The translations under genes and the position numbers were made by a program. A stretch of DNA of 6,272 bases from Candidatus Bathyarchaeota archaeon (GTDB lineage Archaea > Thermoproteota > Bathyarchaeia > TCS64): positions 1-6,272 of the forward strand of contig JAGTQJ010000093.1 of NCBI GenBank assembly GCA_018396515.1, in the 5' to 3' direction. Position 1 is the first letter of the stretch, and each line of letters opens with the position of its first letter. The notes below the pieces were generated by a model. That model did not search any database. It saw nothing but the letters and a program-made list of their open reading frames with translations, and was not told the origin of the DNA. Shown one piece after another: positions 1 through 4,115 of this stretch.

Positions 1-222
1 GAGCCCCCTATACCTCTCATCGCCCCTCTTTTTGTAGAGCCCTAGAAAATTGCAGACTGCGAAGGCATCGGTCCAGAGGTACCTCTTCGGCCTCCCACCC
101 CCCAGAATTCCTGTCTGGTATGCGAAGTCTGTCATGAGCTCCTCGGCCATGCTCAGGGGGTCGGGTCCCATCCACGCCCACAGATCAATCCAGCTTAAAG
201 CACTTAACCCTTTCCCGATCAT
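1..222 (-). CDS. Conserved hypothetical protein, N-terminal fragment (runs off left edge)
   Basis: An open minus-strand frame enters the window edge with no stop after its start. I read MIGKGLSALSWIDLWAWM, then GPDPLSMAEELMTDFAYQTG, then ILGGGRPKRYLWTDAFAVC and NFLGLYKKRGDERYRGL at the edge, about 74 residues. The segment RYLWTDAFAVCNFLGLY followed by GDERY is strongly protein-like and resembles, from memory, a conserved archaeal/bacterial family that may be an alpha/alpha-toroid (six-hairpin) protein. That assignment is tentative and no catalytic residue can be named. I chose ATG at 222; in-frame ATGs at 234 and 171 are alternatives, with an upstream in-frame stop at 253-255. No Shine-Dalgarno sequence precedes any of them. 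It is divergent from endoQ, so the two could share control elements in the gap. The function is unknown. Confidence 0.7.
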   Translation of the reverse strand, partial: MIGKGLSALSWIDLWAWMGPDPLSMAEELMTDFAYQTGILGGGRPKRYLWTDAFAVCNFLGLYKKRGDERYRGL

Positions 223-241
223 AATTAACTGCATATTGCGA

Positions 242-280
242 GATTTTTGAGCTCATCTCTATCTGAATTATGATTTTTGA
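242..280. repeat. Pair of 9-bp direct repeats in the divergent promoter gap
   Basis: GATTTTTGA occurs at 242-250 and again at 272-280, exactly 30 bp apart (about three helical turns), between the two divergent starts at 222 and 345. On the minus strand each reads TCAAAAATC, and the proximal one lies about 24 nt before the start at 222, where a TATA-like element would be expected. They may be a regulator site or A/T-rich promoter elements for the minus-strand gene. No known regulator is recognised. Confidence 0.3.
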
Positions 281-310
281 TGGGGATGGGCTCCCCTAGA
301 AATGTAAATA

Positions 311-322
311 AGTTTATTTTTG
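311..322 (+). promoter_or_regulatory. Putative TATA box of endoQ
   Basis: The T/A-rich stretch AGTTTATTTTTG is centred about 28 nt before the TTG start at 345. This is the distance expected for an archaeal TATA box on a leaderless or nearly leaderless transcript. A GAGGT at 325-329 lies about 15 nt before the start, too far to be a convincing ribosome binding site. Confidence 0.45.
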
Positions 323-344
323 TTGAGGTATGTAGGCTTATGGT

Positions 345-1688
345 TTGAGGGTTATAGCTGATCTACATATACATAGCAGGTATAGCCGGGCTACGAGTGC
401 AAGCATGAACATCCCTGAGATAGCCCGTTTCGCCAGGATTAAGGGATTGTCCCTTGTTGGGACGGGTGATTTCACCCATCCGAGGTGGCTTCGTGAGATT
501 AAGGAGAGGCTCAACTACTCCCCTGAGATGGGGCTGTATAGGCCCGTAGACCCATCCCTCTCCGGTGTCTATTTCATGGTTACCGGGGAGGTCTCGACGG
601 TCTTCACCTTGGAGGGTGGGGGGAAGAAGGTTCACCATGTGATATTGACTCCGAGCATAGAGGTTGCTGAGCAGTTGAATGATAGGCTCTCCAGGTATGG
701 GGATCTCGAGGCCGATGGTAGGCCGACCCTGGATATCTCGGCGGCGCATCTCGTCGAGGAGGTTATGGAGACCTCGAGGGATAATATGGTCTTCCCAGCC
801 CATGCCTGGACCCCATGGTTCAGCGTCTTCGGGGCCTTCAGCGGCTTCGACAGGATGGAGGACTGCTATGAGGATATGACTAGATATGTGTATGCCCTTG
901 AGACGGGTTTATCCTCGGATCCGAGGATGAATTGGCGTCTGAGCTCCCTCGACAGGTTCGCCTTGCTCTCTAACAGCGACTCTCACTCTAGCTGGCCCTG
1001 GAGGCTCGGGAGGGAGGCGAACGTGTTCGAGCTTGAACAGTTATCCTACTGGCGGTTGCTCGACTCGATTAAAAAAAGGGATCCAAATACTCTGAGGTTC
1101 ACCATTGAGACCGACCCGGCATATGGGAAGTATCATTGGTCTGGGCACAGGAACTGCGGGGTCTCCCTCCCGCCTGAGGAGGCCATAAGGCTTGGGGATA
1201 GGTGCCCGGTCTGCCATAGGAGGATGACGAAGGGTGTTGAGCAGCGTGTTGAGGAGCTCGCGGATCGACCGCCCGGCTTCAGGCCCCCCGGCTCACCCGG
1301 CTACATACACCTCCTCCCCCTCTCCGAGGTCATCTCAGCCGTCATAGGCGCGGGTTCACCGAGCTCGGGGAGGGTCTGGAGCATCTACAACACCCTCATC
1401 TCACACTTCGGGAATGAGTATTCGGTTTTGATAGATGCCGGGTTCGATGAGCTTGTGAGGGTGGTTGACCCCGCCGTGGCCGAGGCCATAATACGCGTCA
1501 GGGAGGGGAGGGTCAGGGTTATCCCAGGATATGACGGCGTCTACGGGCAGATCATAATCTTCCCGGAGAGGGGTGAAGGTGTAGCCAGAGAGGCTGGGGC
1601 GGGTGGAGAGGTGGAGGAGGCTGAGAGGACCAAGGGTGAGAGGGATAATGGGGGAGCCAGGCAGAGGTCTTTAAAGGAATTCCTCTGA
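345..1688 (+). CDS. endoQ: Endonuclease Q (PHP-family DNA repair nuclease) with C-terminal PIP box
   Basis: EndoQ nicks DNA 5' of deaminated bases (uracil, hypoxanthine, xanthine) and abasic sites, starting an archaeal repair pathway. Visible features support this. An N-terminal PHP metal site has DLHIHS (H8, H10), GTGDFTHP (D42), TGE (E82), H97-H98, PAHAW (H153) and SNSDSH (D213, H215). A zinc-binding segment follows with GHRNCGVSLPPEEA (H269, C272) and CPVC (C288, C291), and then EQRVEELADRP, typical of the family. A C-terminal helical domain spans about 320-405. A charged Gly/Glu/Arg-rich linker (about 408-438) leads to QRSLKEFL at 440-447, matching the PIP-box pattern Qxx(L)xx(F)(L). PCNA binding by EndoQ is reported in Thermococcales. 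Length (447) is slightly over the usual roughly 400-425 because of the linker. TTG at 345 is the only possible start: an in-frame stop lies at 333-335 and the next Met is after the catalytic histidines. Confidence 0.93.
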   Translation: MRVIADLHIHSRYSRATSASMNIPEIARFARIKGLSLVGTGDFTHPRWLREIKERLNYSPEMGLYRPVDPSLSGVYFMVTGEVSTVFTLEGGGKKVHHVILTPSIEVAEQLNDRLSRYGDLEADGRPTLDISAAHLVEEVMETSRDNMVFPAHAWTPWFSVFGAFSGFDRMEDCYEDMTRYVYALETGLSSDPRMNWRLSSLDRFALLSNSDSHSSWPWRLGREANVFELEQLSYWRLLDSIKKRDPNTLRFTIETDPAYGKYHWSGHRNCGVSLPPEEAIRLGDRCPVCHRRMTKGVEQRVEELADRPPGFRPPGSPGYIHLLPLSEVISAVIGAGSPSSGRVWSIYNTLISHFGNEYSVLIDAGFDELVRVVDPAVAEAIIRVREGRVRVIPGYDGVYGQIIIFPERGEGVAREAGAGGEVEEAERTKGERDNGGARQRSLKEFL

Positions 1689-1916
1689 TCTGCAATGGAG
1701 AGTTCAGCCCCCATGCGGCGCCTCCCTTCGGCTTCCCTCCCCACCACGGCCTCAGCCCGATCTCCACACCTTATCAAGGTTATGCGTAGAATGCATCGAT
1801 GTTAACCTTTTGGCGCTAACTATCAGTATAGCATCCGCCACATATATAATGCTTCTCGAGTATATTTTAACCATTCACTAAGGAATTCTCCAATCCCCAA
1901 AGAGGAGCTTCCCAAA
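1689..1916. other. Gene-free stretch between endoQ and the duplicated unit
   Basis: No convincing gene is seen. The first ~90 bp are GC-rich without a T-tract terminator. From about 1801 the sequence becomes AT-rich, with a good TATA-like CATATATAAT at 1841-1850 but no plus-strand reading frame longer than 10 codons behind it. CATCGATG at 1794-1801 is a short palindrome. A 40-codon minus-strand frame (1823-1945) crosses the right half and is discussed under findings. Confidence 0.5.
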
Positions 1917-1955
1917 TCGGGCATGAACCCTGCTATCATTTCCATCAAACTTATT

Positions 1956-2050
1956 TGTTACAGTTCTGTTACAAAAATTTAATAAAGTTTATTAGTTTTC
2001 TCGTTTCTGTCTATTTAGATGTCTTTATGAGGCAGTATTTGGGTGTAACA
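1956..2050 (+). promoter_or_regulatory. Promoter and candidate operator of RHH copy 1
   Basis: TGTTACA occurs at 1956-1962 and 1967-1973, 11 bp apart (one helical turn), immediately upstream of the AT-rich stretch 1973-1995 that should hold the TATA box. The reverse complement TGTAACA occurs at 2044-2050, inside codons 6-8 of the RHH gene. RHH proteins commonly bind short tandem or inverted sites in their own promoters, so autoregulation is a reasonable inference. No Shine-Dalgarno precedes the ATG. Confidence 0.4.
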
Positions 2051-2218
2051 ATAGACCCTGAACTTTTTGAGGAGCTGGATTCTCTCAGGTCTAGGATGAA
2101 GAGGAGTACCTTCGTGGAGTACCTCCTCAGGCTGGGCCTAAGGGAGTATAAGAGACTGAGGAGCCCGGGGAGGGCTCCTCCCCGTTCCTCCTCCTCAACT
2201 CCAGTATCGAGGCCTTAA
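2027..2218 (+). CDS. Small ribbon-helix-helix (CopG/Arc-type) DNA-binding protein, copy 1
   Basis: A 63-residue protein. RQYLGVTIDPELFEELDSL is the typical beta-strand plus first helix of the CopG/Arc/MetJ fold; RSTFVEYLLRLGLREYKRL (about 26-44) is the second helix pair with the usual RS-x-F-V/I turn. The last ~19 residues are a Pro/Ser/Arg-rich tail (RSPGRAPPRSSSSTPVSRP) without visible fold. Such proteins act as dimeric repressors or as antitoxins; no toxin follows, so it is either an autoregulator/orphan antitoxin or acts in trans. I chose ATG at 2027 because the family starts just before the strand; the longer frame from TTG at 1955 translates promoter DNA. The protein is identical to that encoded at 2556-2747, since the only base difference lies upstream of the start. 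Confidence 0.85.
   Translation: MRQYLGVTIDPELFEELDSLRSRMKRSTFVEYLLRLGLREYKRLRSPGRAPPRSSSSTPVSRP
2158..2183 (+). other. Overlapping GC-rich hairpins in the RHH gene tail
   Basis: GAGGAGCCC (2158-2166) pairs perfectly with GGGCTCCTC (2172-2180) across a 5-nt loop. GGGGAG (2167-2172) can instead pair with CTCCCC (2178-2183). The two stems are mutually exclusive. They lie where the folded RHH domain ends and the low-complexity tail begins. No T-tract follows, so a classical terminator is unlikely. Confidence 0.5.
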
Positions 2219-2432
2219 CATCTATTTCAACACCCTTCCTGGACCTAGAGGATCGATCCATCGGAGCAGCTCTCAAGTTTCATTACACACTCAGCTTTTG
2301 TAGGCCCTCCCCCGCTCTCAAGAGTTACTTATATTATTCTTTCTCATATCTAACCATAAAAGATGATCCCTATATCTCCCTATTTCTGGAGATCCTCTCT
2401 AAACCCTTAACCTTTTCAAAATCCATCTCCCT
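2219..2432. other. Non-coding downstream part of duplicated unit, copy 1
   Basis: No convincing gene is present. TTATATTATTC around 2328-2338 is a TATA-like box; about 30 nt later ATG at 2363 opens only a 15-codon frame. ATCTCC (2374-2379) and GGAGAT (2388-2393) form a 6-bp stem with an 8-nt loop, and CTTTTC at about 2411-2416 is a short T-run. The same block recurs at 2748-2961 (hairpin 2903-2922). A short RNA is conceivable but unproven. Confidence 0.3.
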
Positions 2433-2445
2433 AACCCTCACCGCT
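2433..2445. other. 13-bp spacer at the duplication junction, matching vapC
   Basis: AACCCTCACCGCT separates the two 516-bp copies and is absent from both outer flanks. Together with the last six bases of copy 1 (CTCCCT, 2427-2432) it is identical over 19 bp to the coding strand of vapC (minus strand of 3458-3476, codons for S39 to A44). The match ends exactly where copy 2 begins. It is best explained as filler DNA copied from vapC. Confidence 0.75.
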
Positions 2446-2961
2446 TCGGGCATGAACCCTGCTATCATTTCCATCAAACTTATTTGTTACAGTTCTGTTA
2501 CAAAAATTTAATAAAGTTTATTAGTTTTCTCATTTCTGTCTATTTAGATGTCTTTATGAGGCAGTATTTGGGTGTAACAATAGACCCTGAACTTTTTGAG
2601 GAGCTGGATTCTCTCAGGTCTAGGATGAAGAGGAGTACCTTCGTGGAGTACCTCCTCAGGCTGGGCCTAAGGGAGTATAAGAGACTGAGGAGCCCGGGGA
2701 GGGCTCCTCCCCGTTCCTCCTCCTCAACTCCAGTATCGAGGCCTTAACATCTATTTCAACACCCTTCCTGGACCTAGAGGATCGATCCATCGGAGCAGCT
2801 CTCAAGTTTCATTACACACTCAGCTTTTGTAGGCCCTCCCCCGCTCTCAAGAGTTACTTATATTATTCTTTCTCATATCTAACCATAAAAGATGATCCCT
2901 ATATCTCCCTATTTCTGGAGATCCTCTCTAAACCCTTAACCTTTTCAAAATCCATCTCCCT
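2446..2961 (+). repeat. 516-bp tandem duplication, copy 2
   Basis: Direct copy of 1917-2432 with one mismatch (A at 2532 for G at 2003). Candidate operator heptamers recur at 2485-2491, 2496-2502 and 2573-2579. Beyond 2961 the sequence diverges (GCCTCCCATC here against the spacer after copy 1). Near-identity, including non-coding DNA, points to a recent event or ongoing gene conversion. Confidence 0.97.
2556..2747 (+). CDS. Small ribbon-helix-helix (CopG/Arc-type) DNA-binding protein, copy 2
   Basis: This gene encodes exactly the same 63 residues as the one at 2027-2218, with identical RHH core, Pro/Ser/Arg tail and synonymous sites, and the same overlapping hairpins (2687-2712). Its promoter region also matches except at 2532, about 24 nt before the ATG. 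The start is chosen by the same reasoning (ATG at the beginning of the RHH strand). Having two intact identical genes would double dosage of the regulator or antitoxin. No cotranscribed partner follows; the next gene (vapC) is convergent. Whether it has a role distinct from copy 1 cannot be told from sequence. Confidence 0.85.
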   Translation: MRQYLGVTIDPELFEELDSLRSRMKRSTFVEYLLRLGLREYKRLRSPGRAPPRSSSSTPVSRP

Positions 2962-3142
2962 GCCTCCCATCCCTCCAGCTCCGCCTCGTTTCCAAGGTGA
3001 ACTCTTTATCATCCTCGTCGAGGCGCAGGGCCTAGACATGGAAACGCACCATCACTGAGATGCCTCCTCCAGAGAGCTTCTATTTGCACTTTCTCAGATG
3101 AGTCAGCTAAAGGCTTAAAATTTTTAAATCCGGTTTGTGGTG
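2748..3142. other. Convergent intergenic region between RHH copy 2 and vapC
   Basis: To 2961 this is the non-coding tail of duplication copy 2. From 2962 to 3142 I see unique sequence without a convincing gene: a weak minus-strand frame gives about 46 codons (starting MSRPCASTRMIK) but has no RBS and low-complexity Gly content. The A/T-rich block at 3115-3129 is the only candidate signal. Confidence 0.4.
3113..3129. terminator. Possible A/T-rich bidirectional transcription terminator
   Basis: CTTAAAATTTTTAAAT presents a T5 run on the plus strand and T3/T4 runs on the minus strand, between convergent genes and about 14 nt past the vapC stop. Archaeal termination relies on T-tracts, so this is a plausible 3' end for vapC and for transcripts from the RHH side. 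It could instead be a TATA-like element. Confidence 0.3.
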
Positions 3143-3589
3143 TTAAAGGGTCCAATTATGGTTGAGGTCTTCCAGCATCAGGACTAGCCCTTTATCCTCT
3201 GCTTTTTCGTGAAGTCTCTTATCTGCTGTCACCAGATTCGTCGCCAAGAGCTCCGCGAGCGTCAGATAGCTAGAATCGTATATGGAGATGGAGAGCTTCC
3301 TGGCCCTCTCCGAGATTGAGATCATTAGATCCGTTGAGGGGGGCACAAGATCGAGGTCTATCATGAAGAGGGCCTCCACATCTCTATGGAGATCCTCGTC
3401 GCTAACCTCAGGGTGGTGGGTTAGGGCATTTATGACCTCGTATATGACCAGATCTGGAGCGGTGAGGGTTAGGGAGCCCTCTACATGCCTATCCCTCAAC
3501 CTTACTGCCTTCTCCGAGTCCTCCTCGGGGACGAACCATTTCACCACGACCGAGGCGTCGACCACTAGGGTCTCCGGAGCTCTCTCCAA
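3143..3589 (-). CDS. vapC: VapC-type PIN-domain ribonuclease toxin
   Basis: VapC toxins are Mg-dependent RNases that cut RNA (often tRNA or rRNA) when released from their VapB antitoxin. The 148-residue protein is normal in length and has the full PIN acidic set: VVDASVVVKWF with D11, APDLVIYEVINAL with E51, YDSSYL with D105 and TADKRL with D123. The TTG start at 3589 is supported by a very strong Shine-Dalgarno, GGAGGTGAT (3604-3596), with 6 nt spacing. A GTG at 3565, just overlapping the vapB stop, is an alternative but would remove the start of the first strand. The gene overlaps the 3' end of vapB by 25 nt, so the two are cotranscribed and translationally coupled. Codons 39-44 contain the 19-bp stretch duplicated at the RHH junction (2427-2445). 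All active-site residues are intact, so the toxin should be functional. Confidence 0.93.
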   Translation of the reverse strand: MERAPETLVVDASVVVKWFVPEEDSEKAVRLRDRHVEGSLTLTAPDLVIYEVINALTHHPEVSDEDLHRDVEALFMIDLDLVPPSTDLMISISERARKLSISIYDSSYLTLAELLATNLVTADKRLHEKAEDKGLVLMLEDLNHNWTL

Positions 3590-3834
3590 CTCCTTATCAC
3601 CTCCACGGATGACCAGTCCTTCCTCTGCGTGAGCTTGGCCCTATTCCGATCCATAACCTCCGCAGCCCTCCTCAACCTATCCACATCCCTCAACCTCCCT
3701 AAGCGGCGCTGCTGAACCCAGAGCCTGAAGGCCTGGGATGCAGCCTCACCCACCCTCAACCCCGACTTCACGGCCTCACTCCTCAAGCTCCTATAGGCCT
3801 CCTCATCAACATCCTTTATGACGATCGTTGAGCC
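3565..3834 (-). CDS. vapB: VapB-type antitoxin
   Basis: The antitoxin binds and blocks VapC and usually represses its own operon. From TTG at 3834 it has 89 residues. The N-terminal part GSTIVIKDVDEEAYRSLR through GLRVGEAASQAFRLWVQQ fits the RHH-like DNA-binding domain of archaeal VapB proteins. The C-terminal part AAEVMDRNRAKL followed by DWSSVEVIRSWRE is the toxin-binding tail common in this family (compare W-x-S-V-E-V-I-R-x-W-R-E). The frame stays open to a TTG at 3909, but that extension covers a TATA-like box at 3869-3877 and does not resemble VapB, so I start at 3834, giving a leader of roughly 10-15 nt and no visible Shine-Dalgarno. It overlaps vapC by 25 nt. The gene appears intact. 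Confidence 0.85.
   Translation of the reverse strand, partial: GSTIVIKDVDEEAYRSLRSEAVKSGLRVGEAASQAFRLWVQQRRLGRLRDVDRLRRAAEVMDRNRAKLTQRKDWSSVEVIRSWRELRRP
3596..3604 (-). promoter_or_regulatory. Strong ribosome binding site of vapC
   Basis: On the minus strand GGAGGTGAT, near-perfect complement to the archaeal 16S rRNA 3' end, lies 6 nt before the TTG at 3589 and inside vapB. It decides the vapC start and suggests that a weak TTG codon is offset by strong ribosome recruitment. Confidence 0.75.
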
Positions 3835-3856
3835 CAAAGGAGACGCCGCGAAACCT

Positions 3857-3903
3857 TTGGTTAACAGGTATAAAAAGTTATCCTTGTTATACTTGGTTAA
3901 CAG
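3857..3903 (-). promoter_or_regulatory. vapBC promoter with dyad-like operator
   Basis: TTTTTATAC on the minus strand (3877-3869) is a good TATA box about 35-40 nt before the vapB start. It is flanked by two exact 11-bp copies of TTGGTTAACAG (3857-3867 and 3893-3903), each containing the palindrome GTTAAC. Between them GTATAA (3868-3873) and TTATAC (3887-3892) form an inverted repeat centred at 3880. The nested symmetry around the TATA box is what is expected for autorepression by VapB or VapBC. Confidence 0.6.
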
Positions 3904-4080
3904 TATCAAAAACTGGTTAGAGGATGGGGAACCCCCTGAAAGGAGCTATCTCTTATCTTCCTGGTGAAAGGCAGAATTGAAGGGGTGACGGCTGGAAGGT
4001 ATTATTTCATCCCCATCAACCAAAAGAGTTGGACCACAATTCTATTGAAAATTCGGAGCTCATTTTCTGATTGCACAAAT

Positions 4081-4108
4081 TTTCAGGTCAAACAAAGACG
4101 ACCTAAAA
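4081..4108 (-). terminator. Hairpin just downstream of cas3''
   Basis: Read on the minus strand, TTTTAGGTC (4108-4100) pairs with GACCTGAAA (4089-4081) across a 10-nt loop: nine pairs including one G-U. It begins about 7 nt after the cas3'' stop and is followed by ATTT. It may mark the 3' end of the cas transcript or protect it. No long T-tract follows, so read-through towards vapBC is possible. Confidence 0.4.
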
Positions 4109-4115
4109 TTCATCC

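Larger units (their letters stand above)
1917..2432 (+). repeat. 516-bp tandem duplication, copy 1
   Basis: Base-by-base comparison with 2446-2961 (constant offset 529) shows identity except position 2003 (G here, A at 2532). Left of 1917 and right of 2432 the flanks stop matching. The unit holds an AT-rich promoter, one RHH gene, and about 214 bp of downstream DNA. No terminal inverted repeats, target-site duplication or transposase are visible, so this is a segmental duplication and not a recognisable mobile element. Confidence 0.97.

Noticed and set aside
50..250. 66-codon plus-strand frame at the left edge.
   Set aside because: It is antisense to the minus-strand partial gene with the protein-like RYLWTDAFAVC core.
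363..879. Frames on both strands within endoQ (363-803 minus, 679-879 plus).
   Set aside because: These are shadows of the well-supported endoQ frame.
1541..1777. Minus-strand frames of 71-78 codons over the endoQ 3' end.
   Set aside because: They overlap endoQ's purine-rich linker and PIP box; the Pro/Ser/Leu composition is an antisense artefact, and no RBS is present.
1841..1851. Good TATA-like CATATATAAT upstream of the duplicated unit.
   Set aside because: Only a 10-codon frame follows and the RHH start is almost 180 nt away; on the minus strand it lies inside the 40-codon frame.
1955..2026. N-terminal extension of the RHH frame from TTG (MLQFCYKNLIKFISFL...), which looks like a hydrophobic segment; same at 2484-2555.
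   Set aside because: It translates AT-rich promoter DNA containing the operator-like heptamers, and the RHH fold starts right at the later ATG.
1917..2961. Insertion sequence or MITE as the source of the repeat.
   Set aside because: There are no terminal inverted repeats, no transposase and no flanking target-site duplication; the junction evidence fits template switching better.
3282..3632. 116-codon plus-strand frame over vapC.
   Set aside because: It is antisense to a gene with all PIN active-site residues; the Ser/Thr-rich composition is typical of a shadow frame.
3835..3909. N-terminal extension of VapB from TTG at 3909.
   Set aside because: It would read through the TATA box and operator repeats and does not resemble VapB sequences.
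3926..3935. GGGGAACCCC inverted repeat, and GATGGGGA (3923-3930) versus TCCCCATC (4010-4017).
   Set aside because: A 2-nt loop cannot form a normal hairpin, and the second pair is short and widely spaced, so it is plausible by chance in a G/C-run-rich sequence.
3974..3985. GAATTGAAGGGG, reminiscent of the 3' end of archaeal CRISPR repeats (GATTGAAAG).
   Set aside because: It occurs once, with no periodic repetition or spacer pattern, so it does not support an array or a degenerate repeat.
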